DNA from: Halictus rubicundus
Lineage: Eukaryota; Arthropoda; Insecta; Hymenoptera; Halictidae
Assembly: GCF_050948215.1 (NCBI RefSeq)
Contig: NW_027488578.1
Coordinates: 992,001-1,056,000 of the forward strand
Direction of reading: 5' to 3'
DNA length: 64,000 bases
In this document: one piece after another, positions 39,001 through 51,100 of the stretch
Layout: the number at the start of each line of letters is the position of its first letter
Position numbering within the stretch: position 1 is the first letter of the stretch
The notes under the pieces: generated by a model
Told to the model about the DNA's origin: nothing
The model's input: the letters and a program-made list of their open reading frames with translations, nothing else
The model's database searches: none
Translations under genes and position numbers: made by a program

Positions 39001-39243
39001 CGAAGGGGGGGCGGAGGCGGCGCAGGGTACGCCCCGGGGGCGTACCCCCGTTGTGACGCCTCTGACGCGAGCGGGGACGCCCTTGATGATCTCGAGGCGG
39101 GGGATCGGATATCCCCTTACACTCGGTCACCAACGGCGTCCCCGGAGGCCGCCGGGCATCTCGAGCGGGGGCTCGGATGCTCATCGGGCGGCCTAACAGG
39201 GGGGAAGGCGCCACGTCGTCCGTTGCGTGGTGCCTTCGGATAG
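36008..39243 (+). pseudogene. ORF2, endonuclease-reverse transcriptase, frameshifted and missing RT motif E
   Basis: In the family this protein nicks the target and copies the element RNA from the nick. The start is uncertain; conserved sequence begins near 36038 (VLQANLNH). Endonuclease residues seen are N (36050), E of AEPY (36131), D and N of GDFNAH (36395, 36401) and D and H of SDH (36623, 36626). RT motifs are KAPGPDG (37334), YRPI (37520), QFGFR (37631), motif A SLDIANAFN with Asp at 37739, motif C YADD (37978-37989) and EKT (38101). A C-terminal CX2CX8HX4C knuckle lies at 38758-38811. Between 37883 and 37897 the reading changes from frame 2 to frame 1, just where VPQGS of motif B should be. 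Compared with my recollection of R1-clade spacing, about 28 nt are missing there. After EKT the KYLG region (motif E) is absent, about 38-40 codons short but in frame. A 10-bp tandem duplication (gatggtcaag, 38181-38200) lies in that gap. The stop is TAG at 39241. Confidence 0.92.
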
Positions 39244-39477
39244 AGTAGGTACGGGAGGGGGCCGCGTCCCCCCCCTGGGTGGTATGCTAAGGAGGGGGCA
39301 CACCGGATTGACATGCGCGCGCAGAGCACGGGTGCCCCCAGGAGTCTAGGGACGGACGGGGAGGAGTTAGTGGGTATACTCGGCGTTGCACCAACCAGCC
39401 GAGGAGTCCCACATAACCCGGACCAGCCCCCCCCCCACCGGGGGGTTCGGGTATCCGTAACGAGATTACCTCCTCGG
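39244..39477 (+). other. 3' UTR of the retrotransposon
   Basis: This is 234 nt, C/G-rich and without coding signs. It contains CTCGGC/GCCGAG (39379-39384 and 39398-39403, 13-nt loop) and, close to the end, a 9-bp stem ACCCGGACC/GGTTCGGGT (39416-39424 and 39444-39452, one G-U pair). The second stem encloses a run of ten C facing a run of G. In SART1 of the same clade, 3' UTR structure is known to be needed for the RT to recognise its RNA, so the distal stem-loop, 25 nt before the poly(A), is the natural candidate for that role here. That role is inferred, not shown. Confidence 0.8.
39416..39452 (+). other. Stem-loop near the 3' end of the element
   Basis: ACCCGGACC pairs with GGTTCGGGT over 9 bp with one G-U pair. 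Inside, a C-run (39427-39436) can pair further with GGGG at 39440-39443. It sits just upstream of the poly(A), where an RT-recognition structure would be expected in this clade. Confidence 0.5.
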
Positions 39478-39488
39478 AAAAAAAAAAA
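39478..39488 (+). other. Poly(A) tail at the 3' junction
   Basis: Eleven A follow the 3' UTR and run directly into satellite (TAGGATAGAG). This fixes the + orientation of the element and supports insertion by target-primed reverse transcription of a polyadenylated RNA. No AATAAA signal is evident just upstream. Confidence 0.85.
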
Positions 39489-42400
39489 TAGGATAGAGAA
39501 TAGGAGAGGAAAGAGGATAGGATAGGATAGAGGATAGGATAGGGTAGAGGATAGAGGATAGGATAGCATAGAGGATAGGATCGGATAGAGGGTAGGATAC
39601 GATAGAGGATAGTATAGGATAGAGGATAGGATAGGATAGAGAATAGTATAGGATATATGATATTATAGGATAGAGGATAGGATAGGATAGAGGATAGGAT
39701 CGTATAGAGGATAGGATAGGATAGAGGATAGGATAGGATAGAGGATAGGATAGGATAGAGGATAGGATAGGATAGAGAATAGTATAGGATATATGATATT
39801 ATAGGATAGAGGATAGGATAGGATAGAGGATAGGATCGTATAGAGGATAGGATAGGATAGAGGATAGGATAGGATAGAGGATAGGATAGGATAGAGGATA
39901 GGATAGGATAGAGGATAGGATAGGGTTGAGGATAGGATAGGATTGAGGATAGGGTAGGATAGAGGATAGGATAGGCGATTGGATAGGGTAGAGGATAGGA
40001 TAGGATAGAAGACATTATAGGATAGAGGATTGGATAGGATCGGATAGAGGATAGGATAGGCGATTGGATAGGGTAGAGGATAGGATAGGATAGAAGATAT
40101 TATAGGATAGAGGATTGGATAGGATAGAGGATAGGATAGGATAGAGGATCGGATAGGATAGAGGATAGGATAGGATAGAGGATCGGATAGGATAGAGGAT
40201 AGGATAGGATAGAGGATAGGATAGGATAGAGGATAGGATCGTACAGAGGATAGGATATGTGATTGGATAGGATAGAGGATAGGATCGGATAGAGGATAGG
40301 ATAGGCGATTGGATAGGGTAGAGGATAGGATAGGATAAAAGACATTATAGGATAGAGGATTGGATAGGATAGAGGATAGGATCGAATAGAGGATAGGATA
40401 GGCGATTGGATAGGGTAGAGGATAGGATAGGATAGAAGATATTATAGGATAGAGGATTGGATAGGATAGAGGATAGGATAGGATAGAGGATCGGATAGGA
40501 TAGAGGATAGGATAGGATAGAGGATAGGATAGGATAGAGGATAGGATCGTACAGAGGATAGGATATGTGATTGGATAGGATAGAGGATAGGATAGGGTAG
40601 ATGATCGGATAGAGAATAGGATATGATAGAGGATAGGATAGGGTAGAGGATAGGATAGAGAATAGGATAGGATAGAGGATAGGATAGGGTAGAGGATAGG
40701 ATAGGATAGAGGATAGGATAGGATAGAGGATAGGATAGAGTAGAGTATAGGATACAGAATAGGATAGGATAGGATAGAGAATAGTATATGATAGATGATA
40801 TTATAGGATAGAGGATAGGATCGTATAGAGGATAGGATAGGTGATTGGATAGGATAGAGGATAGGATAGGATAAATGATCGGATAGGATAGAGGATAGGA
40901 TAGGATATAGGATAGGATAGGATAGAGGATAGGATAGGATAGAGGATAGGATCGGATAGTGGATAGGATAGGGGATTGGATAGGATAGAGGATAGGATAG
41001 GATAGAGGATAGGATAGGGTAGAGGATAGGATCGGATAGTTGATTGGATAGGGGATTGGATAGGATAGAGGATACGATATGATAGAGGATACGATAGGAT
41101 AGAGGATAGGATAGGGTAGAGGATAGGATAGGGGATTGGATATGATAGAAGATACGAGACGATAGAGGATAGTATAGGATAGAGGATAAGATAGTATAGA
41201 GAAAAGTACAGGATATATGATATTATAGGATAGAGGATAGGAGAGGATAAAGGATAGGTTCGGATACAGGATAGGATAGGGGATTGGATAGAATAGAGGA
41301 TAGGATAGGATAGAGGATAGGATAGGGTAGATGATAGGATAGAGAATAGGATAGGATAGAGGATAGGATAGGATAGAGGATAGGATCGGATAGAGGATAG
41401 GAAAGAGGATAGGATAGGATAGAGGATAGGATAGGGTAGAGGCTAGGATCGTATAGAGGATAGGATAGGTGATTGGATAGGATAGAGTATAGGATAGGGT
41501 AGATGATAGGATAGGGTAGATGATAGGATAGAGAATAGGACAGGATAGAGGATAGGATAGGATAGAGGATAGGATCGGATAGAGGATAGGATAGGGGATT
41601 GGATAGTACAGACGATAGCATAGGATAGAGAATAGGATAGGATAGAGGATCGGATAGGATAGAGGATAGGATAGGATAGAGGATAGCATAGGATAGAGGA
41701 TAGGATAGGGGATTGGATAGGATAGAGGATATGATAGAATAGAAGATAGGATAGGGTAGAGGATAGGATAGGATAGGATAGAGGATACGATAGGGTAGAG
41801 GATAGGATAGGATTGACGACAGGATAGGATAGAGGATAGGATCGGATAGAGGATAGGATAGGGGATTGGATAGGTTAGAGGATAGGATAGGATAGAGGAT
41901 ATTATAGGATAGAGGATTGGATAGGATAGAGGATACGACATTATAGAGGATAGGATAGGATAGAGGATAGGATCGGATAGAGGATAGGATAGGGGATTGG
42001 ATAGGATAGAGGATAGGATAGGAAAGAGGATAGGATAGGATAGAGGATAGAGGATAGGATAGGGTAGAGGATAGGATAGGATAGGATAAGATAGAGGATA
42101 GGATAGGGTAGAGGATAGGATCGGATAGAGGATAGGATAGGGGATTGGATAAGATAGAGGATAGGATAGGGTAGAGGATAGGATCGGATAGAGGATAGGA
42201 TAGGGGATTGGATAGGATAGAGGATAGGATAGGGTAGTGGATCGGATAGAGGATAGGATCGGATAGAGGATAGGATAGGATAGAGGATAGGATCGTATAT
42301 AGGATTGGACAGGTGATTGGATAGGATAGAGGATAGGATAGGATTGAGGATAGGATAGGATAGAGGATAGGATCGGATAGAGGATAGGATAGAGAATAGG

Positions 42401-43400
42401 ATAGTATAGAGGATAGGATAGGATAGAGGATTGGATCGGATAGAGGATTGGATAGGGGATTGTATAGGATAGAGGATAGGATAGGTGATTGGATTGGATA
42501 GATGATAGGATAGGATTGAGGATAGGATAGGATAGTGGATAGGATAGGATAGAGGATAGGATAGGGTAGAGTATAGGATACAGAATAGGATAGGATAGAG
42601 GATAAGATAGGATAGAGGATAGGATAGAGAATAGGATAGGATAGAGAATAGTATAGGGTAGATGATATTATAGGATAGAGGATAGGATAGGATAGAGGAG
42701 ACGATAGAGGATAGGATAGAATAGAGGAGACGATAGAGGATAGGATAGGATAGAGGATAGGATAGGGTAGAGGATAGGATAGAGAATAGGATAGGAAAGA
42801 GGATAGGATAGGATAGGGGATTGGATAGGAGTGAGGATAGGAGACGATAGAGGATAGTATAGTATAGAGGATAGGATAGAGGATAGGATAGGATAGAGGA
42901 TAGGATCGGATAGAGGATAGTATAGGATAGATGATATTATAGGATAGAGGATAGGATAGGGTAGAGGATAGGACAGAGAATAGGATAGGATAGAGGATTG
43001 GATAGGATAGAGGATATTATAGGATAGAGGATAGGATAGGATAGATGATAGGATAGGATAGAAGATAGGATAGGGGATTGGATAGGATAGAGGATATGAT
43101 AGAGGATAGGATAGGATAGAGGATATTATAGGATAGAGGATAGGATAGGATAGAGGATAGAATAGGATAGGATAGAGGATAGGATAGGGTTGAGGAAAGG
43201 ATAGGATTGAGGATAGGATAGGATAGTGGATAGGATAGGGGATTGGATAGGATACAGGATAGGATAGGATAGGATAGAGAATAGTATAGCATAGATGATA
43301 TTATAGGATAGAGGATAAGATAGGATAGAGGATAGGATCGTATAGAGGATGGGATAGGTGATTGGATAACATAGAGGATAGGATAGGGTAGATGATAGGA
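39489..43400. repeat. Right satellite array, type I part
   Basis: Satellite with the same variant units as the left array, including gagaatagtataggata, gatgatattataggata, the ATCGTATAG unit followed by GGTGATTGG, and 29-bp GGGGATTGG forms. A local higher-order repeat is visible from about 39960 to 40450: the aggcgattggatagggtag segment recurs near 39974, 40049, 40304 and 40400, twice followed by gacattatagg and otherwise by gatattatagg units. No gene or RNA gene is seen. The close likeness to the left side indicates that the element split a formerly continuous array. Confidence 0.93.
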
Positions 43401-45129
43401 TAGAGAATAGGATAGGATAGAGGATAGGAAAGGATAGAGGATAGGATATGATAGAGGATAGGATAGGATAGAGGATAGGATAGGATAGAGGATAGGATAG
43501 GATAGAGGATAGGATAGGATAGAGGATAGGTTAGGATAGAGGATAGGATAGGATAGAGGATAGGATAGGATAGAGGATAGGATAGGATAGAGGATAGGAT
43601 AGGATAGAGGATAGGATAGGATAGAGGATAGGATAGGATAGAGGATAGGATAGAGGATAGGATAGAGGATTGGATAGGATAGAGGATGGGATAGGATAGA
43701 GGATAAGATAGGATAGAGGATAGGATAGGATAGAGGATAGGATAGAGGATTGGTTAGTATAAAGGATAGGAGAGGATAGGATAGGATTGAGGATAGGATA
43801 GGATAGAGGATAGGATAGGATAGAGGATAGGATAGGATAGAGGATAGGATAGGATAGAGGATAGGATAGGATAGAGGATAGGATAGGATAGAGGATAGGA
43901 TAGGATAGAGGATAGGATAGGATAGAGGATAGGATAGGATAGAGGATAGGATAGGATAGAGGATAGGATAGGATAGAGGATAGGATAGGTTATTGGATAG
44001 GATAGAGGACAGGAGACGATAGAAGATAGGATAGGGGATTGGATAGGATATAGGACAGGAGACGATAGAAGATAAGATAGGGGATTGGATAGGATAGAGG
44101 AAAGGAGACGATAGAGATTGGATAGGATAGATGATATAATAGGAAAGAGGATAGGATATGATAGAGGATACGACATTAAAGAGGATAGGACAGGATAGAG
44201 GATAGGATAGGATAGAGGATAGGATAGGATAGAGGATAGGATAGGGGATTGGATAGGATAGAGGACAGGAGACGATAGAAGATAGGATAGGGGATTGGAT
44301 AGGATAGAGGAAAGGAGACGATAGAGATTGGATAGGATAGATGATATTATAGGGAAGAGGATAGGATATGATAGAGGATACGATATTATAGAGGATAGGA
44401 CATGATAGAGGATAGGATAGGATAGAGGACAGGATAGGATACAGGACAGGATAGGATAGAGGATAGGATAGGACAGAGGATAGGTTAGGATAGAGGATAC
44501 GACATTAAAGAGGATAGGACAGGATAGAGGATAGGATAGGATAGAGGATACGATAGGATAGAGGAAAGGAGACGATAGAGATTGGATAGGATAGATGATA
44601 TTATAGGAAAGAGGATAGGATATGATAGAGGATACGATATTATAGAGGATAGGACAGGATAGAGGATAGGATAGGATAGAGGATAGGATAGGATTGAGGA
44701 TAGGATAGGATAGAGGATAGGATAGGATAGAGGATAGGATAAGATAGAGGATAGGTTAGGATAGAGGATAGGATAGGATAGGATAGAGGATAGGATAGTA
44801 TAGAGGATAGGAGAGGATAGAGGATAGGATAGGATAGAGGATAGGATAGGATAGAGGATAGGATAGGATAGAGGATAGGATAGGATAGAGGATAGGATAG
44901 AGGATTGGTTAGTATAAAGGATAGGAGAGGATAGAGGATAGGATAGGATTGAGGATAGGATAGGATAGAGGATAGGATAGGATTGAGGATAGGCTAGGAT
45001 AGAGGATAGGTTCGGATAGAGGATAGGATAGGATAGAGGATAGGATAGAGGATAGGATAGGATAGAGGATAGGATAGAGGATAGGATAGAGGATTGGATA
45101 GGATAGAGGATATTATAGGATAGAGGATA

Positions 45130-48100
45130 TGATAGGATAGCGGATAGGATATAATGGAGTATAGGATAGGAATGAGGATAGGATAGCGTTGAGGATAGGA
45201 TAGGATAGAGGATAGGATAGGATAGAGGATAGGTTAGGATAGAGGATAGGATAGGATAGAGGATAGGATAGGATAGAGGATAGGATAGGATAGAGGATAG
45301 GATAGGATAGAGGATATAATAGGATAGAGGATAGGATAGGATAGAGGATACGATAGGATAGGATAGAGGAGAGGATAGGATAGAGGATAGGATAGAGGAT
45401 AGGATAGAGGATTGGATAGGATAGAGGATATGATAGGATAGCGGATAGGATATAATGGAGTATAGGATAGGAATGAGGATAGGATAGGGTTGAGGTTAGG
45501 ATAGGATAGAGGATAGGATAGAGGATGGCATATGATAGAGGATATGATAGGATAGCGGATAGGATATAATGGAGTATAGGATAGGAATGAGGATAGGATA
45601 GGGTTCAGGATAGGATAGGATAGAGGATAGGATAGGATAGAGGATAGGTTAGGATAGAGGATAGGATAGGATAGAGGATAGGATAGGATAGAGGATAGGA
45701 TAGGATAGAGGATAGGATAGAATAGAGGATAGGATAGGATAGAGGATAGGATAGGATAGAGGATAGGATAGGATAGAGGATGGGATAGGATAGAGGATAG
45801 GATAGGATAGAGGATACGATAGGATAGGATAGAGGATAGGATAGGATAGAGGATAGGATAGGATAGAGGATATAATAGGATAGAGGATAGGATAGGATAG
45901 AGGATACGATAGGATAGGATAGAGGATACGATAGGATAGGATAGAGGAGAGGATAGGATACAGGATAGGATAGAGGATAGGATAGAGGATTAGATAGGAT
46001 AGAGGATATGATAGGAAAGCGGATAGGATATAATGGAGTATAGGATAGGAATGAGGATAGGATAGGGTTGAGGATAGGATAGGATAGAGGATAGGATAGA
46101 GGATTGGATATGATAGAGGATATGATAGGATAGCGGATAGGATATAATGGAGTATAGGATAGGAATGAGGATAGGATAGGGTTCAGGATAGGATAGGATA
46201 GAGGATAGGATAGGATAGAGGATAGGTTAGGATAGAGGATAGGATAGGATAGAGGATAGGATAGGATAGAGGATAGGATAGGATAGAGGATAGGATAGAA
46301 TAGAGGATAGGATAGGATAGAGGATAGGATAGGATAGAGGATAGGATAGGATAGAGGATGGGATAGGATAGAGGATAGGATATAATGGAGTATAGGATAG
46401 GAATGAGGATAGGCTGGGTTGAGGATAGGATAGGATAGAGGTTAGGATAGTGTAGAGAATAGGATAGGATAGAGGATAGGATTGGATACAGTATAGAATA
46501 GGATAGAGCATAGGATAGGATAGGATTGAGGATAGGATAGGATAGGGGATAGGATAGGATAGGATAGGATAGGGGATAGGATAGGATAGGATAGGGGATA
46601 GGGTAGGATAGAGGATATTATAGGAAAGAGGATAGGATATGATAGAGGATAGGATAGGATAGAGGATAGGATAGGATAGAGGATAGGATAGGATAGAGGA
46701 TAGGATAGGATAGAGGATAGGATAGGATAGAGGGTAGGATAGGATAGAGGATAGGATAGGATAGAATAGAGGATAGGATTGTATAGAGGATATGATAGGA
46801 TAGAGGATAGGATGGGATAGAGGATAGGATAGGATAGAGGAGAGGATGGGATAGAGGATAACATAGGATAGAGGATAGGATAGGATATAGGATAGGATAG
46901 ATGATAGGATAGGATAGAGGATAGGATAGGATAGAGGATAGGATAGGATAGAGGATAGGATAGGATAGACGATAGGATAGGATAGAGAATAGGATAGGAT
47001 AGATGATATTATAGGCAAGAGGATAGGATATGATAGAGGATACGATATTATAGAGGATAGGATAGGATAGAGGATAGGATAGGCTAGAGGATAGGATCAG
47101 ATAGAGGATAGGGTAGGATAGAGGATAGGATAGGATAGAGGATAGGATAGGATAGAGGATAGGATAGGATAGATGATAGGATAGGATAGAGGATAGGATA
47201 GGATAGAGAATAGGATAGGGGATTGGATAGGATAGAGGATAGGAGACGATGGAAGATAGGATAGGATGTAGGATTTGATAGGATAGAGGATAGGATACGA
47301 TAGAGGATAGGATAGGATAGAGGATAGGATAGGCTAGAGGATAGGATAGGATAGAGGATAGGATAGGGTAGAGGATAGGATAGGAGAGAGGATAGGATAG
47401 GATAGAGGATAGGATAGGATAGAGGATAGGATAGCATAGCGGATAGGATAGGATGTAGGATTGGATAGGATAGAGGATAGGATGCGATAGAGGATAGAAT
47501 AGGAAAGAGCATAGGATAGGATAGGATTGAGGATATGATAGGACAGAGGATAGGTTGGGGATTGGATAGGATAGAGGACAGGAGACGATAGAAGATAAGA
47601 TAGGGGATTGGATAGGATAGAGGGCAGGTGACGATAGATCATAAGATAGGGGATTTGCCAGGATAGAGGACAGGGGACGATAGAGATTGGATAGGATAGA
47701 GGATAGGATAGGATAGAGTATAGGATAGGATAGATGATATTATAGGATAGAGGATAGAATATGATAGAGGTTACGATATTATAGAGGATACGATAGGATA
47801 GAGGATAGGATAGGGGATTGGAGAGGATAGAGGGCAGGACACGATAGAGGATAAGATAGGGGATTTGATAGAATAGAGGACAGGAGACGATCGAGAGTAG
47901 GATATGATAGAGGATAGGATAGGATAGAGGATAGGATAGGATAGAGGATAGGATAGGGGATTGGATAGGATAGAGGATAGGAGACGATGGGGGATAGGAT
48001 AGGATGTAGGATTGGATAGGATAGAGGATATGATAGGATAGAGGATGTTGTAGGGGATTGGATAGGATAGAGGATAGGAGACGATGGAGGATAGGATAGG

Positions 48101-51100
48101 AGAGAGGATAGGATAGGATAGAGGATAGGATAGCAAAGCGGATAGGATAGGATAGGATAGAGGATAGGATAGAGGATAGGATAGAGGATTGGATAGGATA
48201 GAGGATATTATAGGATAGAGGATATGATAGGATAGCGGATAGGATATAATGGAGTATAGGATAGGAATGAGGATAGGATAGCGTTGAGGATAGGATAGGA
48301 AAGAGGATAGGATAGGATAGAGGATAGGTTAGGATAGAGGATAGGATAGGATAGAGGATAGGATAGGATAGAGTATAGAATAGGATAGAGCATAGGATAG
48401 GATAGGATTGAGGGTAGGATAGGATAGAGGATAGGATAGGATAGAGGATAGGATAGGGGATTGGATAGGATAGAGGACAGGAGACGATAGAAGATAAGAT
48501 AGGGGATTGGATAGAATAGAGGATAGGATAGCATAGAGGATAGGATAGGATAGAGGATAGGATAGGATAGAGGGTAGGATAGGATAGAGGATAGGATAGG
48601 ATAGGATAGAGGATAGGATAGGATAGAGGATAGGATATGATAGAGGATAGGATAGGATAGAGGATAGGATAGGATAGAGGATAGGATAGGATAGGATAGA
48701 GGATAGGACAGGGTAGAGGATAGGATAGGATAGAGGATAGGATAGGATAGAGGATAGGATAGGATAGAGGATAGGATAGGATAGAGGATAGGATAGGATA
48801 GAGGATGGGATAGGATAGTGGATAGGATAGGATAGAGCAGACGATAGAGGATAGGATAGGATAGAGGATAGGGTAGGGGAATGGATAGGATAGAGGATAG
48901 GATAGGGTAGATGATATTATAGGCAAGAGGATAGGATATGATAGAGGATACGATATTATAGAGGATAGGATAGGATAGAGAATAGGATAGGATAGAGGAT
49001 ATGTTAGGATAGAGTATAGGATAGGATAGAGGATAGGATAGGATAGAGGATAGGATAGGATAGAGGATACGATAGGATAGGATAGAGGATACGATAGGAT
49101 AGGATAGAGGGTAGGATAGGATAGAGGAGAGGATAGGATACAGGATAGGATAGAGGATAGGATAGAGGATTGGATAGGATAGAGGATATGATAGGAAAGC
49201 GGATAGGATATAATGGAGTATAGGATAGGAATGAGGATAGGATAGGGTTGAGGATAGGATAGGATAGAGGATAGGATAGAGGATTGGATATGATAGAGGA
49301 TATGATAGGATAGCGGATAGGATATAATGGAGTATAGGATAGGAATGAGGATAGGATAGGGTTCAGGATAGGATAGGATAGAGGATAGGATAGGATAGAG
49401 GATAGGTTAGGATAGAGGATAGGATAGGATAGAGGATAGGATAGGATAGAGGATAGGATAGGATAGAGGATAGGATAGGATAGAGGATAGGATAGGATAG
49501 AGGATAGGATAGGATAGAGGATAGAGGATAGGATAGGAGAGGATAGAGGATAGGATAGGATAGAGGATAGGATAGGATAGAGGATAGGATAGGATAGGAT
49601 AGAGGATAGGATAGGATAGAGGATAGGATAGGATAGAGGATAGGATAGGATAGAGGATAGGATAGGATAGAGGATAGGATAGGATAGGATAGAGGATAGG
49701 ATAGGATAGAGGATAGGATAGGATAGAGGATAGGATAGGATAGAGGATAGGATAGGATAGAGGATAGGATAGGATAGAGGATAGGATAGGTTAGAGGATA
49801 GGATAGGATAGAGGATAGGATAGAGGATTGGTTAGTATAAAGGATAGGAGAGGATAGAAGATAGGATAGGATAGAGGATAGGATAGAGGATAGGATAGGA
49901 TAGAGGATATGATAGAGGATAGGATAGAGGATTGGATAGGATAGAGGATATTATAGGATAGAGGATATGATACGATAGCGGATAGGATATAATGGAGTAT
50001 AGGATAGTAATGAGGATAGGATAGCGTTGAGGATAGGATAGGATAGAGGATATAATAGGATAGAGGATAGGTTAGGATAGAGGATAGGATAGGATAGGAT
50101 AGAGGATAGGATAGGATAGAGGATAGGATAGGATAGAGGATAGGATAGGATAGAGGATAGGATAGGATAGAGGATAGGATAGGATAGAGGATAGGATAGG
50201 ATAGAGGATAGGATAGGATAGAGGATAGGATAGGATAGAGGATAGGATAGGATAGAGGATAGGATAGGATAGAGGATAGGATAGGATAGAGGATAGGATA
50301 GGATAGAGGATAGGATAGGATAGAGGATAGGTTAGGATAGAGGATAGGATAGGATAGAGGATAGGATAGGATAGAGGATAGGATAGGATAGAGGATAGGA
50401 TAGGATAGAGGATAGGATAGAGGATAGGATAGAGGATTGGATAGGATAGAAGATATTATAGGATAGAGGATATGATAGGATAGCGGATAGGATATAATGG
50501 AGTATAGGATAGGAATGAGGATAGGATAGCGTTGAGGATAGGATAGGAAAGAGGATAGGATAGGTTAGGATAGAGGATAGGATAGGATAGAGGATAGGAT
50601 AGGATAGAGTATAGAATAGGATAGAGCATAGGATAGGATAGGATTGAGGGTAGGATAGGATAGAGGATAGGATAGGATAGAGGATAGGATAGGGGATTGG
50701 ATAGGATAGAGGACAGGAGACGATAGAAGATAAGATAGGGGATTGGATAGGATAGAGGATAGGATAGCATAGAGGATAGGATAGGATAGAGGATAGGATA
50801 GGATAGAGGGTAGGATAGGATAGAGGATAGGATAGGATAGGATAGGATAGAGGATAGGATAGGATATGATAGAGGATAGGATAGGATAGAGGATAGGATA
50901 GGATAGAGGATAGGATAGGATAGGATAGAGGATAGGACAGGGTAGAGGATAGGATAGGATAGAGGATAGGATAGGATAGAGGATAGGATAGGATAGAGGA
51001 TAGGATAGGATAGAGGATAGGATAGGATAGAGGATAGGATAGGATAGAGGATAGGATATGATAGAGGATACGATATTATAGAGGATAGGACAGGATAGAG

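Larger units (their letters stand above)
33317..39488 (+). mobile_element. R1-clade non-LTR retrotransposon, apparently full length, defective
   Basis: A 6.17-kb GC-rich island in the satellite, in the order 5' UTR, ORF1, ORF2, 3' UTR, 11-nt poly(A). ORF1 has a coiled coil, an RRM-like gag region and three CCHC-type knuckles. ORF2 has an apurinic-type endonuclease, RT motifs including YADD, and a C-terminal CCHC. That combination, with the QANLNH and AEPY endonuclease signatures, is characteristic of the R1 clade (R1, TRAS, SART, Waldo and relatives). There are no long terminal repeats. The left boundary is set where satellite (ending tagatga) gives way to GGGGACCGAGGGG; the right boundary is the end of the A-run. 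Satellite of the same type lies on both sides, so the element inserted into the array. Several lesions in both ORFs make it very likely immobile. The family within the R1 clade is not assigned. Confidence 0.95.

Noticed and set aside
34240..39214. Open minus-strand and off-frame plus-strand readings across the retrotransposon (for example 36319-37497 and 34240-35223 on the minus strand)
   Set aside because: They are shadows of GC-rich ORF1 and ORF2; only the called frames carry gag, endonuclease and RT motifs.
33317..39488. Insertion in ribosomal DNA as for classical R1
   Set aside because: Both flanks are satellite and no 28S or 18S rRNA sequence is present.
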